In this document: positions 8,855 to 18,046 of the stretch, in pieces | How positions within the stretch are numbered: position 1 is the first letter of the stretch | Layout of the letters: each line of letters opens with the position of its first letter | Source: Chitinivibrionales bacterium | GTDB taxonomy: Bacteria > Fibrobacterota > Chitinivibrionia > Chitinivibrionales > WJKA01 | Direction of reading: 5' to 3' | Assembly (NCBI GenBank): GCA_014728215.1 | Contig: WJLZ01000162.1 | Coordinates: 1-38,965, forward strand | DNA length: 38,965 nt | Program-made: the position numbers and the translations under genes | Notes under the pieces: generated by a model | Database searches by the model: none | The model's input: only the letters and a program-made list of their open reading frames with translations | Told to the model about the DNA's origin: nothing

Positions 8855-9901
8855 ATGAACAGGAACCCGAAAAACAAAAAGACGTATCCTTCATCCGAAT
8901 ACGCCCTCCTAGAAAAACTCAAACCTCTTTGTAACTATAAACCATCAAAAACCTATCCTTTCGGTGTCGGTGATGATGCTGTTGTTCGTCATTGCAGCAA
9001 TAAGGAAAAACTGGTTTTTACCGGTGATTCGCTGGTAGAGGATATCCATTTTTCTCTGGATTATATGACCCTCAAAGAGATCGGCTATAAGGCAATGGTA
9101 TCCAATGTCAGTGATTGTGCTGCGATGGGTGCTGTTCCTGAAGCGGCTCTTGTTCAGATTGTTTTTCCTAAAAAATTGAAGGATCTGGAAAACCGGTTGA
9201 AAAAGATATATGCAGGATTTAATGAAAGCTGCAGAAAATGGGATATCAAACTGATTGGTGGTGATATTGTTTCTGGGCCGTGCTGGATGATTTCTCTTAC
9301 ACTGATCGGACGGGCTTTTGGAAGGGTTTTACGGCGGGATAAGGCGAAACCCGGTGATTTCCTGTGGGTAACCGGTGCACCTGGAGAGAGTGCCGCCGGA
9401 CTTGCTGCCATTAAAAAATGGGGAAGAAAAAAAGCAATGGCGCGATTCAATCCTCTGATAGATCGTCATGTTCGACCGGAACCACGGGTTGACTATGGAA
9501 CATGGTTGGCGGGAAACCGGTATGTGCATTCCTGTATTGATGTTTCCGATGGGATCTCCAAAGAATGCGCTACGCTGGCCTACGAAAGCAGGTGTGGGAT
9601 ATTACTTGACATTCATGCTTTACCTTTTTCATCTGAAATGATACAATTAGGTAATGCTCTCAAAAGAGATCAGCAACAGTGGTTTCTGCATGGCGGAGAA
9701 GATTACGAGCTTCTATGGAGTGCAGATCCCCGCTTTACTCCGGCCTTTGATTTAGGGACCGCTACCCGCATTGGATATTTTAGTGATAAGGTAAAGGGAG
9801 TATATCTGCAGTACCCCGATGAAAAGAAAGTTCGGCTTTCTTCGCAGGGTTGGGACCATGTAGAAAAGAATGACGACTCCGCTCAAAAGTTGCAAAAGTA
9901 G
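8855..9901 (+). CDS. thiL: Thiamine-monophosphate kinase
   Basis: ThiL phosphorylates thiamine monophosphate to the active cofactor thiamine diphosphate in the cytoplasm. The 348-residue protein has the family motifs in order: FGVGDDAVV near residue 30, a TGDSLVEDIHF metal and substrate segment, NVSDCAAMGAVPEAAL, LIGGDIVSGP, the glycine-rich WVTGAPGESAAGLAAI, CIDVSDGISKE, and HGGEDYELLWS near the end. It is slightly longer than E. coli ThiL because of basic N- and C-terminal tails. No clear Shine-Dalgarno sequence precedes the ATG. It opens a long plus-strand run of genes with short gaps. No other thiamine gene lies in the window. Confidence 0.93.
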   Translation: MNRNPKNKKTYPSSEYALLEKLKPLCNYKPSKTYPFGVGDDAVVRHCSNKEKLVFTGDSLVEDIHFSLDYMTLKEIGYKAMVSNVSDCAAMGAVPEAALVQIVFPKKLKDLENRLKKIYAGFNESCRKWDIKLIGGDIVSGPCWMISLTLIGRAFGRVLRRDKAKPGDFLWVTGAPGESAAGLAAIKKWGRKKAMARFNPLIDRHVRPEPRVDYGTWLAGNRYVHSCIDVSDGISKECATLAYESRCGILLDIHALPFSSEMIQLGNALKRDQQQWFLHGGEDYELLWSADPRFTPAFDLGTATRIGYFSDKVKGVYLQYPDEKKVRLSSQGWDHVEKNDDSAQKLQK

Positions 9902-9955
9902 TAATTCGATTAGTAGTTTTAAGCTCATTTTTTCAGAGAGGAACAGATTAAACGA

Positions 9956-11848
9956 ATGCTGGGGCGAAGACGGAAGAAGATCGGTGAAATTCTTCTTTCC
10001 CAGGGCCTGATCACCCACGAGCAGCTTCTCAAGGGGCTTGAAGAGCACCGGAAAACCGGCGTCAGTCTGGGGACTATCCTGGTAAAGCTCGGTTTCATTG
10101 GCGAAGATGATCTGAGCAGTGTTCTCGGACGTCAGATTCAACTCGAGCAGAAGAAAAGAATTGGTGAAGTACTCATCGACCAGGGGCTTATCACTCAGGA
10201 CCAGCTCAGTACCAGCCTGCAGGAACAAAAGCATTCGGGATTGCTTCTGGGTAAATGCCTGGTAAAGCTCGGTTTTATTACCGAAGAAAAGCTTATTGAT
10301 GCTCTAAGCGCTCAGTTGGATATCCAACATGTAGTGCTGGAAAATTTTTCTTTCAATAAAGATCTTATTAAAGTATTTCCCGAAGAGATGCTTCGGAAAT
10401 ACAAGGCTATTCCTCTTTTTGAACGAGAAGGTATCATTACCGTCGCCATGGCCGATCCGACCAATCTTCGGACTATCGACCATCTGAAATTCAAAAGCGG
10501 CAGAGAGATCGAGCCGGTCATTGCCACCGAAAATTCAATTATGGGCGCCATCGAGCGGAATTACTCGCTCAAGCTCGAGCAAATGACCGAACTTTTAGAC
10601 CATGCTCCTCATCAGGATATCGATCTTGTAAAAGAAGAGTATGACGATGTTAAATTGACTGATGAAGAGGGCGCTCAGGTCGTTAAAATAGTCAATGTCA
10701 TTGTCGCTCAGGCGGTTAACGAACGGTCGTCGGATATCCATATCGAACCGCTCGAACAATATGTCCGCCTTCGCTATCGTATTGATGGTGAACTGGTGGA
10801 AAAGAACCCCATTCCACTCCAGATGCGGGCGCAAATCGTGTCACGAATAAAAATTATGGCAGGGATGGATATTGCCGAACGGCGAAAACCTCAGGATGGT
10901 CACTTTCAAATACGGCATCAGGGGCGGGAAATCGATCTTCGGGTCTCAACATTTCCATCAATGACCCGGTCCAGAGGAGTTAACGAAAAAGTCGTACTCC
11001 GTGTAATCGATCAGTCCGGTAATATGATGCAGCTCAAAGATCTCGGATTTCTTCCCGGTACACTCGCTCGTTTTGATGATGTCATTCGCCATCCCGACGG
11101 TATTGTTCTGGTAACCGGGCCTACCGGAAGTGGTAAGAGTAGTACGCTCTATGCCTGTCTCAGGCGACTCAGTGCTCACTACAGCAATAAAAAGAATATC
11201 GTTACTATGGAAGATCCGGTGGAGTATAATCTTGAAGGAATCAGTCAGGGCCAGATTAATCCCAAGGCCGGGTATACGTTCGCCGAGGGAATGCGGGCCA
11301 TATTACGTCAGGACCCCGACATCATTATGGTTGGTGAGATGCGCGATGCGGAAACGTGTGATATGGCTATCCGGGCGGCGCTTACGGGTCACTTAGTATA
11401 TTCTACACTTCATACCAATGATGCCGCCAGTGCATTTACCCGGCTTATTGATATGGGTGTCGAACCGTTCCTGCTTTCTTCTACCATAATCGGCATTCTG
11501 GCGCAGCGGCTGGTACGAAAAGTCTGCTCTAAGTGCCGGGAACCCTACAATCCCGAACCGGAATTCCTACAACGGTTAGGCCTCAAGCCGGGGGTTGTAT
11601 TGTATAAGGGAAAAGGGTGTCGTCAGTGCAACGGAACAGGCTATCGGGGACGGTGCGGAATATTTGAACTTCTGGTGCCCGATGATGAAGTCCGGCGGCT
11701 GGTGCTGCAACGAGGATCTTCCGATGAAATAAAGAAGCATTTAGTTACAACAGGTACATTCGATACATTGAGAAAAGACGGCTTGAGAAAAGCCATAGAT
11801 GGTCTTACGACAATAGAACAGGTTTTGGGAGCCACACAGGATGATTAG
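9956..11848 (+). CDS. pilB: Type IV pilus assembly / type II secretion ATPase (PilB/GspE)
   Basis: The 630-residue cytoplasmic hexameric ATPase powers pilus or pseudopilus extension. The N-terminus has four successive MshEN-type half-motifs (starting at about residues 6, 40, 63 and 97: KIGEILLSQGLIT, LGTILVKLGFI, RIGEVLIDQGLIT, LGKCLVKLGFIT), a cyclic-di-GMP-binding module in related ATPases. A T2SSE_N-like region follows (residues about 120-210). The motor domain has Walker A GPTGSGKSS near residue 388, the Asp box MEDPVEYNLEGISQGQI, Walker B DPDIIMVGEMRD and the His box HLVYSTLHTNDA. A four-cysteine zinc site (CSKC and CRQC) lies near the C-terminus. The stop overlaps the start of the helicase gene. 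PilM- and PilN-like genes lie about 5 kb downstream, but no pilC, pilQ or pilin is in the window, so PilB and GspE cannot be separated with certainty. Confidence 0.93.
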   Translation: MLGRRRKKIGEILLSQGLITHEQLLKGLEEHRKTGVSLGTILVKLGFIGEDDLSSVLGRQIQLEQKKRIGEVLIDQGLITQDQLSTSLQEQKHSGLLLGKCLVKLGFITEEKLIDALSAQLDIQHVVLENFSFNKDLIKVFPEEMLRKYKAIPLFEREGIITVAMADPTNLRTIDHLKFKSGREIEPVIATENSIMGAIERNYSLKLEQMTELLDHAPHQDIDLVKEEYDDVKLTDEEGAQVVKIVNVIVAQAVNERSSDIHIEPLEQYVRLRYRIDGELVEKNPIPLQMRAQIVSRIKIMAGMDIAERRKPQDGHFQIRHQGREIDLRVSTFPSMTRSRGVNEKVVLRVIDQSGNMMQLKDLGFLPGTLARFDDVIRHPDGIVLVTGPTGSGKSSTLYACLRRLSAHYSNKKNIVTMEDPVEYNLEGISQGQINPKAGYTFAEGMRAILRQDPDIIMVGEMRDAETCDMAIRAALTGHLVYSTLHTNDAASAFTRLIDMGVEPFLLSSTIIGILAQRLVRKVCSKCREPYNPEPEFLQRLGLKPGVVLYKGKGCRQCNGTGYRGRCGIFELLVPDDEVRRLVLQRGSSDEIKKHLVTTGTFDTLRKDGLRKAIDGLTTIEQVLGATQDD

Positions 11849-14048
11849 AACCGGTGCTCCCGGGCGTGCTACCGACAAAATTCCCCTTAATGATATTCAA
11901 CGACAGGCGGTCTTTTATGATGATGGGCCGGAGTTGGTATTTGCCGGAGCAGGCACGGGTAAAACACGAGTACTTACAGCAAAAATAGCATTTCTTATAC
12001 AGGAAAAAGGCATCTATCCTAATCGGATATTTGCAGCGACTTTTACAAACAAAGCCGCTCGGGAAATGAAAGAGCGGATCGAAGCGCTTATCGGGATTCC
12101 CTGTGAGGGCCTGTGGATAGGAACATTTCATTCTCTCTGCGTCCGTATTTTACGCAGAGAGGCGCCTAGTCTTGGTTATAAGTCTTCCTTTTCGATCTAC
12201 GACAGGAATGATCAGACAGCGCTGATTAAAAAAGTCCTTAAGGAGCTGCAAATCGATGAGCGCGGGATCGCTCCCCGTCAGGCTATCCAGGCGATTGGAC
12301 GGTTTAAAAGCCGCTGTCTCTCGCCGGAGGAAGTCGAAAAGCGAACCGGCGGATACTATGACGAACAGATTGCGCGCATATATCGCAGTTATACATCCAG
12401 CCTCATCTCGCTCAATGCCATGGATTTTGACGATCTTATCACCAATACGGTATCTCTTTTCCGGAAAGAAGCATCGGCCCGGGACTTTTATCAGAATAAC
12501 TTTTCCCATGTTCTTGTGGATGAGTATCAGGATACCAATATTTCACAATTTAACCTTGTAAAGATTCTCAGCGAATCACATAATAATATTTTTGCGGTTG
12601 GGGATGATGATCAGAGCATTTACGGCTGGCGGGGTGCGCATATCGAAAATATTCTCAACTTTGAAAAACATTTTAAAAACACCAGAATTTTTACTCTCGA
12701 ACAGAATTACCGTTCTACTCAACCGATTCTCGATTTTGCCAATGCAGTTATTGTTTCGGGCAAGCAACGGGCATCAAAACGTCTCTGGTGTCAAAAGGCA
12801 AAAGGCCTCCCCATCGAAATCGTTCGCTATCAGAACGACCGTCATGAAGCAGAGGCAATTTATTCCAGAATTAAAGAGCATACGAATAAGGGTATTAAAC
12901 CCGGGGAAATCTGCGTGCTTTTCCGCACCAATGCCCAGTCGAGGGCTTTTGAAGAAGAATTCCGAAAGAGAAATCTTCCCTATATTCTCGTGGGCGCCAT
13001 GAGTTTTTACGAGCGAAAAGAGATTAAAGACTGTATGGCCTATCTCAGGCTGGTCGTTAATCCATCGGATGATATCTCTTTTGAACGTATAATGAATACT
13101 CCTGCCAGAGGTCTTGGTGAGAAATCAAAGCAGGCGCTGCAGAAACTCGCCCGGTCAACCAGACGTTCCCTTCTTGGAACAGTGTTGAGCCAGGATCTGA
13201 CACCCCTTGGAGCACGGGCTCAAAAGGGACTGGAAAAAATTAAAACCCTCTTTAACACCCTTATTCAATTGAACGATGAAGGGCAGTCTCCCCAGACAAT
13301 TCTCGAGCATATGCTTGAAAATTCCGGATACATTGCCATGCTTGAAGCGGATGAGAGTGAAGAATCGGTGGCGCGGCTCGAAAATATCAACGAACTTCAT
13401 AATACACTCCGTTTCTGGTCGGGTGAATGGCCCGACAAAAACCTGGGTCAGTTTCTTGAAGAGGTTTCACTTGCCACCGATGTCGACCGGTGGGAGGAAC
13501 AGGATGAAGCGGTAAATCTGATGACGCTCCATTGTGCCAAAGGACTCGAATTCGATGTCGTTTTTATTGCTGGATGTGAAGACGGGATTCTGCCTTCAGC
13601 ACTCAATTTCGAAGACCCCGAGCGGCTGGAAGAAGAGCGGCGGTTATTATATGTCGGAATAACCAGAGCCAGAAAATCACTCCATTGCTCATTTACCGAA
13701 CAACGGTGGCGATTCGGCAGTGTTATGCGCATGAAAAAAACCCGTTTTTTCGAAAGCATTGCAGAAGAATTGTACGAATTTTGCGATAAAGGTACGGCCC
13801 AGCTCTTTCGACGGCGTGAAATGGGCATCGAAGAAAAGAGAGAACCACAAAAAAGTCTTGAACATGACAATTTTTCTCAGGATACGGTAGAGTACCGGCT
13901 TGGCCAGTTTGTTGTTCATGAGAAATTCGGACGAGGCCGGATTGTTAATCTGAGCGGATTCGGCGGTGATTTGCGGTTGACTATTCTCTTTGACGACAGC
14001 GTACGCAGAAAAATGATTGCCCGGTTAGCAAAACTCGAACCGGCCTGA
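11841..14048 (+). CDS. pcrA: UvrD/PcrA-family superfamily 1 DNA helicase
   Basis: The 735-residue protein is an ATP-dependent 3'-5' helicase used in excision repair and removal of proteins from DNA. All superfamily 1A motifs are visible: Q motif LNDIQRQAV, Walker A AGAGTGKTRVL, motif Ia ATFTNKAAREM, motif II VDEYQDTN, motif III VGDDDQSIYGWRGA, motif IV EQNYRST, motif V MTLHCAKGLEFDVVF and motif VI LLYVGITRAR. The C-terminal tail (VHEKFGRGRIVNLSGFGGD) is the Tudor-like PcrA/UvrD domain that contacts RNA polymerase. The start overlaps the pilB stop by eight bases, implying translational coupling. UvrD and PcrA cannot be told apart here. Confidence 0.94.
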   Translation: MIRTGAPGRATDKIPLNDIQRQAVFYDDGPELVFAGAGTGKTRVLTAKIAFLIQEKGIYPNRIFAATFTNKAAREMKERIEALIGIPCEGLWIGTFHSLCVRILRREAPSLGYKSSFSIYDRNDQTALIKKVLKELQIDERGIAPRQAIQAIGRFKSRCLSPEEVEKRTGGYYDEQIARIYRSYTSSLISLNAMDFDDLITNTVSLFRKEASARDFYQNNFSHVLVDEYQDTNISQFNLVKILSESHNNIFAVGDDDQSIYGWRGAHIENILNFEKHFKNTRIFTLEQNYRSTQPILDFANAVIVSGKQRASKRLWCQKAKGLPIEIVRYQNDRHEAEAIYSRIKEHTNKGIKPGEICVLFRTNAQSRAFEEEFRKRNLPYILVGAMSFYERKEIKDCMAYLRLVVNPSDDISFERIMNTPARGLGEKSKQALQKLARSTRRSLLGTVLSQDLTPLGARAQKGLEKIKTLFNTLIQLNDEGQSPQTILEHMLENSGYIAMLEADESEESVARLENINELHNTLRFWSGEWPDKNLGQFLEEVSLATDVDRWEEQDEAVNLMTLHCAKGLEFDVVFIAGCEDGILPSALNFEDPERLEEERRLLYVGITRARKSLHCSFTEQRWRFGSVMRMKKTRFFESIAEELYEFCDKGTAQLFRRREMGIEEKREPQKSLEHDNFSQDTVEYRLGQFVVHEKFGRGRIVNLSGFGGDLRLTILFDDSVRRKMIARLAKLEPA

Positions 14049-14095
14049 TCATTATCGAGCTACGGTTCCAAACCGGATTTAGAAAGGATTAGGGG

Positions 14096-14383
14096 ATGAT
14101 TGACAGAAAAGATGTTGAGCATGTGGCGGCGTTGGCGCGATTGAAATTATCCGAAGAGGAAATAGAATCTTTTACCGAACAGCTGGGCTCGGTGATCGAA
14201 CATGTCGATCAGTTGAATAAAGCGCCGGTCGATGATGTCGAACCCACATGCTTTATGGTGCCGAAACACGATCCCCTCAGAAATGATGTCGCAATGGAGT
14301 CTTTGCCCCGGGAAAAAGCTCTGGCAAATGGCCCGAAAGTCAAAAAAGGACATTTTGCGATTCCCAAAGTGATTGCTTCATAA
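14096..14383 (+). CDS. gatC: Asp-tRNA(Asn)/Glu-tRNA(Gln) amidotransferase subunit C
   Basis: The 95-residue protein is typical GatC: an N-terminal segment DVEHVAALARLKLSEEE, a central EHVDQLNKAPVDDVEPT linker and the C-terminal LRNDVAMESLPREKAL. GatC wraps around GatA and stabilises the GatCAB complex that converts Glu-tRNA(Gln) and Asp-tRNA(Asn) to the amide forms. The ATG follows an AGGGG sequence. gatA and gatB are not in the window, so the operon is split. A tRNA-Gln gene lies at 37578-37648, consistent with use of this pathway, though that does not show it. Confidence 0.92.
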   Translation: MIDRKDVEHVAALARLKLSEEEIESFTEQLGSVIEHVDQLNKAPVDDVEPTCFMVPKHDPLRNDVAMESLPREKALANGPKVKKGHFAIPKVIAS

Positions 14384-14405
14384 TTATCTCGTATACACTG
14401 CTGCA

Positions 14406-15161
14406 ATGGAAAACAAATCGGTAAATACCGGAAAGATTCTTTGCGTTGTCCCGGCACGATATGCTTCGGTGCGGCTTCCGGGAAAACCACTCGCCAAAGT
14501 AAACAAACTTCCCCTGGTTATGTGGACGTATAAACGGGCATATGAATCCCATGCTTTCAGTAACGTCGTCGTTGCCACCGACGATGGACGGATTTATGAT
14601 GCTGTAAAGTCCCATGGGGGCGAGGTTATCATGACTTCGACGCAGCATAAGTCCGGTACCGACCGCATGATGGAGGTCGCCCGCTCGATGCCCTTTGAGT
14701 ATCTCGTGAATCTTCAGGGCGATGAGCCGGAAACCCCGGTACGGATTCTTCAAGACTTTTCTCAAAATCTTCACAGATTAGATAATAATAGCTTGCTTAC
14801 CTGTGTATCAAATGCTACAATAAAAGAAAAAATGGATCCGAATGTAGTTAAAGCGGTGCTCAATTGCCGGAAAGAGGCGCTCTATTTTTCTCGTGCTCCC
14901 ATACCTTTTGAACGGGATGGTGACGAAAAGGGCGCGTATAAACATATCGGTATTTATGGGTTTACCAGGGAAGGACTCGAACGGTTTTGCTCATTTCCAA
15001 GGGGTACGCTTGAGATGCAGGAAAAACTCGAACAGCTCAGGGCTCTCGAATTCGGGATGAATATCCACTGTCTTGAGTATGACTATACATCACAGGGAAT
15101 CGATACACCCGAAGATCTTGAGGAATTTCGCCGACGGGTCGGTTCTCAGGTAAAATTCTGA
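14406..15161 (+). CDS. kdsB: 3-deoxy-manno-octulosonate cytidylyltransferase
   Basis: KdsB activates Kdo as CMP-Kdo for lipid A-Kdo synthesis, which marks an outer membrane containing lipopolysaccharide. From the ATG at 14406 the protein has 251 residues, close to the E. coli enzyme. The nucleotide-binding N-terminus VVPARYASVRLPGKPLAKV, the VATDD segment, STQHKSGTDRMMEV, the catalytic VNLQGDEPE and the FSRAPIPFERD segment are all present. The C-terminal GIDTPEDLEEFRR is also typical. An upstream in-frame TTG at 14373 overlaps gatC and adds residues not seen in the family, so the ATG was chosen although its ribosome-binding site is weak. Confidence 0.94.
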   Translation: MENKSVNTGKILCVVPARYASVRLPGKPLAKVNKLPLVMWTYKRAYESHAFSNVVVATDDGRIYDAVKSHGGEVIMTSTQHKSGTDRMMEVARSMPFEYLVNLQGDEPETPVRILQDFSQNLHRLDNNSLLTCVSNATIKEKMDPNVVKAVLNCRKEALYFSRAPIPFERDGDEKGAYKHIGIYGFTREGLERFCSFPRGTLEMQEKLEQLRALEFGMNIHCLEYDYTSQGIDTPEDLEEFRRRVGSQVKF

Positions 15162-15177
15162 AAAGATAGTGACATCA

Positions 15178-16629
15178 ATGCCGGAAGAATCTCATTTTAA
15201 TCCTCACTTGCTTATTGTCGATGATGAAAGATCGATATGCGATATTCTCAGCCAGTATCTCAATAAAGTCGGCTATACCACATCAGTAGCCCGAAGTGGT
15301 GATGAGGCTGTTCGGATACTCGAAGCCAATTCGATCGATATGGTGCTGACCGATATCAAAATGCCCGGTATGTCGGGAGTCGATCTGCTCAAATGGATCA
15401 AAGAGAATAAAAACGCTCTTCCGGTTCTGCTTACGACAGGATTTCCCACTCTGGATACCGCTATCGAGGCCCTGAAACTCGGCGCCTACGATTATCTCAC
15501 CAAACCCTTTCATCTGGAAGAAATCGGGGAGAAAATAAAGCGTGCTCTGGCAAATAAGGAGCTGCAGGAAGAAAACATTGTTTTTTCAAATCTGGTTTCG
15601 CTCCATGAAGTGACCAAGGAGTTGGCTTCAACTCATGATATTCACGAATTACACCTCAAAATACTCGATTATTGCGTAAAACTTTCCAAAGCCGATGGCG
15701 GTTCGTTGATGTTTTTTGACAGTAAATCCCGGCTGACGGTGTTTGAAACACTGGGAGAATCCACGAGAAAGGAATTCTGGGAAGACACACTGTTTTCCAA
15801 CGGCGCCAGATCGACTGTGGATAGAAATGAACCGATAATTCTGCCCGACGAATCGAACTCAAACCTTCCCGATTCGGTGGAATGCTATATGGCTTTTCCC
15901 CTGAGTACATCCAAAAAAATGCTCGGTGTTCTCAATCTGGTCAGAAAGAAAGGGCGGGCGCACTTCTCAAATCTTGATTTTGAAATAATCAAAGTTCTTG
16001 CTCCTCAGGCAAGTATTTCCATTGAAAATGTCAGGCTTTATCAGAATATTCGCGACAATTATCTGAAAACAATCCGTGGATTTGCCCTTGCGGTTGAGGC
16101 AAAAGACAGATATACCCACGGGCATTCGGAAAATGTGATGAAATACACTATTGTCCTTGCCCGGAAACTGGGGCTTTCACCCGCAGAAATCGAACGGGCC
16201 AAATATGCCGGTCTTTTGCATGATGTTGGAAAAATCGGCGTGAGTGAATTGATACTCAATAAGCCTGGAAGGCTTTCTCTTCCCGAATTTGAAGAAATTA
16301 AAAAACATCCGGAGCTTGGCGCACGTATTATTGAAGATGTTCCTTTTCTTAAATCACTGGTACCGCTGGTTCTTCACCACCATGAATTTTACAATGGAAG
16401 CGGATATCCCGGAGGACTCGACGGTGAGAATATTCCCTATGGGGCGCGTATATTATGCGTGTGTGATGCATTTGAAGCCATGACTTCAGACCGGCCCTAC
16501 AGAAAAGCGATGACTATCGAAAAAGCCGCCGGAATATTAAATGAAAATAAAGGCGAGCAGTTTGATCCGGCAATTGTTGAAGCATTTCTGGCAATGCTGA
16601 AGTCGGATTTTAAACGAGATGAACCATAA
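15178..16629 (+). CDS. Response regulator with REC, GAF-like and HD-GYP domains (c-di-GMP phosphodiesterase)
   Basis: About 483 residues. Residues 9-125 form a receiver domain with IVDDE, the phosphoacceptor D59 in LTDIKMPG and the conserved lysine in LTKPF (K109). Residues about 145-290 are GAF-like. Residues about 300-475 form an HD-GYP domain: HGHSENV, the metal-binding LLHDVGKIG, HHHEFYNGSGYPGGL (GYP motif) and CVCDAFEAMTSDRPYR. HD-GYP enzymes hydrolyse cyclic-di-GMP; all key residues look intact. No partner kinase is adjacent. The gene overlaps the ComEA-like gene by 11 bases and lies between pilus genes, so it could tune c-di-GMP sensed by PilB; that is an inference. A GTG at 15169 is an alternative start. 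Confidence 0.92.
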   Translation: MPEESHFNPHLLIVDDERSICDILSQYLNKVGYTTSVARSGDEAVRILEANSIDMVLTDIKMPGMSGVDLLKWIKENKNALPVLLTTGFPTLDTAIEALKLGAYDYLTKPFHLEEIGEKIKRALANKELQEENIVFSNLVSLHEVTKELASTHDIHELHLKILDYCVKLSKADGGSLMFFDSKSRLTVFETLGESTRKEFWEDTLFSNGARSTVDRNEPIILPDESNSNLPDSVECYMAFPLSTSKKMLGVLNLVRKKGRAHFSNLDFEIIKVLAPQASISIENVRLYQNIRDNYLKTIRGFALAVEAKDRYTHGHSENVMKYTIVLARKLGLSPAEIERAKYAGLLHDVGKIGVSELILNKPGRLSLPEFEEIKKHPELGARIIEDVPFLKSLVPLVLHHHEFYNGSGYPGGLDGENIPYGARILCVCDAFEAMTSDRPYRKAMTIEKAAGILNENKGEQFDPAIVEAFLAMLKSDFKRDEP

Positions 16630-17056
16630 GGCAGTACTAATAGCGATTATGAGTGCGGCAACCGCAATGTGGTTGCTGTTATGGCGAGTGACAGCCTCCG
16701 ATCAACCGCAAACACGAATAATCGAGCCAAAGAAGAATTCAGAGAGCACGTTGCCGGCGGTAATTTCTGCCGAAGATCTGGACAGCATTGTTACGAATGA
16801 TACAATGCCTTCCTCAACCGATGTGCCTCAGCATGAGAGAGAAAAGCGCACAAAAACAGAACAACCGTGCATAAATATTAATGTTGCTTCATGGGAAAAA
16901 TTGACCGAATTACCGGGGATAGGGCCGGTACTGTCACAGCGAATAACAGCCTACCGCAAGCAAAACGGATCTTTCAAAAAAGCGGCGGATATTATCAATG
17001 TAAAAGGTATCGGACCGGCAAAGCTTGAAAAAATAGCAAAACTTATTTGCTTCTGA
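16619..17056 (+). CDS. comEA: ComEA-like helix-hairpin-helix DNA-binding protein
   Basis: The 145-residue protein has an N-terminal membrane anchor or signal (residues about 5-23), a polar linker rich in Glu, Ser and Thr, and a C-terminal tandem helix-hairpin-helix domain (residues about 82-143). The domain contains INVASWEKLTELPGIGPVLS, then KAADIINVKGIGPAKLEKI. ComEA proteins bind double-stranded DNA in the periplasm or at the membrane during natural transformation. The position just upstream of pilM- and pilN-like genes fits a pilus-linked DNA-uptake role, but no comEC or comF is in the window. Short ComEA-like proteins also occur without competence. Confidence 0.8.
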   Translation: MNHKAVLIAIMSAATAMWLLLWRVTASDQPQTRIIEPKKNSESTLPAVISAEDLDSIVTNDTMPSSTDVPQHEREKRTKTEQPCININVASWEKLTELPGIGPVLSQRITAYRKQNGSFKKAADIINVKGIGPAKLEKIAKLICF

Positions 17057-17081
17057 TCGGAAAATTACGCATTTTTTAATT

Positions 17082-17110
17082 CATTAACGAAATTATATTA
17101 TAGTTATAAT
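17082..17110 (+). promoter_or_regulatory. Possible sigma-70 promoter of the pilM-like gene
   Basis: A perfect TATAAT at 17105-17110 lies 18 bases before the ATG at 17129. The -35 element is weak (an AT-rich TTCATTAACG segment), so only the -10 is convincing. The implied leader is very short. Confidence 0.35.
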
Positions 17111-17128
17111 ATAGAGGAACAGGATATC

Positions 17129-18043
17129 ATGGCGTCTCGAAATCAAAGTATTTACGGTCTCGATCTTTATAAAGACGCTGTCTGCATGGCCCAGTATTTT
17201 CCCGAAGAGCGCTCAATTGCCAGCGTGGTGATTAATCCTCTTCCGGAAAATGAGAGCGATTGGTGGGAAAGTCTTTCTACAGAACTGACAAAACTTGCTG
17301 CAGAGCTGAAAATTTCGGGACAGGATGTAATCTGTTCTCTTCCTTCAGAATGGGCGGTTATCAAAAAAATCGCCTGTGATAAAAATGAACCGGACATCGA
17401 GGATACAATCCGCTGGGAAATCAGCCAGCAGGTACTGGGCTCATTAGATGATTATGCCTTCGATCACCAGGAAATATTGTCCTCCGATGAGCTTTTCCGC
17501 TATTTTCTTGTTGCGGCCTTTCGAAGTAGTGCCGTAAAACGGGTTTCAAAACTGATGCGATCTACAAAATTGAACCCCGTGGTAGTAGATATTGATATTT
17601 TTGCTCTTATAAACGTACTTGAAACCAATTATGAAGAAAAAACAGCCGTCCCTTCGATTATCATTATGGGCGACAACGAAAAACTAAAACTGGTCCTGAC
17701 ACGTAACGGCGAATTTATAGATTTCCAGATTGTGAATTTCCAGAACGAGACTGAAGATTTCAGCCCATGTCTTACAGCAATTCAAAATGCGGTAGCTGCA
17801 TTGTCGAAGGTTAATAAATCTGTCGTTGGAGACGGCACGGTCGATCTATACTGTACAGGTCCTCTGTTTTCGAATACCGAACTACTGGCATATCTTCAAC
17901 AGAATTTGCCGAATATCGAAATTTTAGACCCCTTTCGCACAATTGCATGTCATGCTGAGATTCCTGAAGAAGATTTAAGGCGTTATGCACCGCAGCTTGC
18001 CGTAGCAGTTGGACTATCGGTCCGGGGAGCAATGGAAGTATAA
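17129..18043 (+). CDS. PilM-like actin-fold pilus assembly protein
   Basis: The 304-residue protein begins with the strand SIYGLDLYKDAVCMA, like the phosphate-1 loop of PilM, then has the CSLPSEWAVIKKI segment, IRWEISQQVLG, VVDIDIFALINVLE and a C-terminal PQLAVAVGLSVRGA, which corresponds to the nucleotide-binding GLA-LR end of PilM. PilM is a cytoplasmic actin-like protein that binds the PilN N-terminus and links the inner-membrane platform to the motor. The next gene, three bases downstream, encodes a PilN-like protein. The family match is by pattern and order; overall conservation looks low, so a PilM/GspL-like call is appropriate. Confidence 0.78.
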   Translation: MASRNQSIYGLDLYKDAVCMAQYFPEERSIASVVINPLPENESDWWESLSTELTKLAAELKISGQDVICSLPSEWAVIKKIACDKNEPDIEDTIRWEISQQVLGSLDDYAFDHQEILSSDELFRYFLVAAFRSSAVKRVSKLMRSTKLNPVVVDIDIFALINVLETNYEEKTAVPSIIIMGDNEKLKLVLTRNGEFIDFQIVNFQNETEDFSPCLTAIQNAVAALSKVNKSVVGDGTVDLYCTGPLFSNTELLAYLQQNLPNIEILDPFRTIACHAEIPEEDLRRYAPQLAVAVGLSVRGAMEV

Positions 18044-18046
18044 GTC

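Noticed and set aside
14373-14405. TTG start for kdsB
   Set aside because: It overlaps gatC and extends the protein beyond the conserved VVPARY N-terminus.
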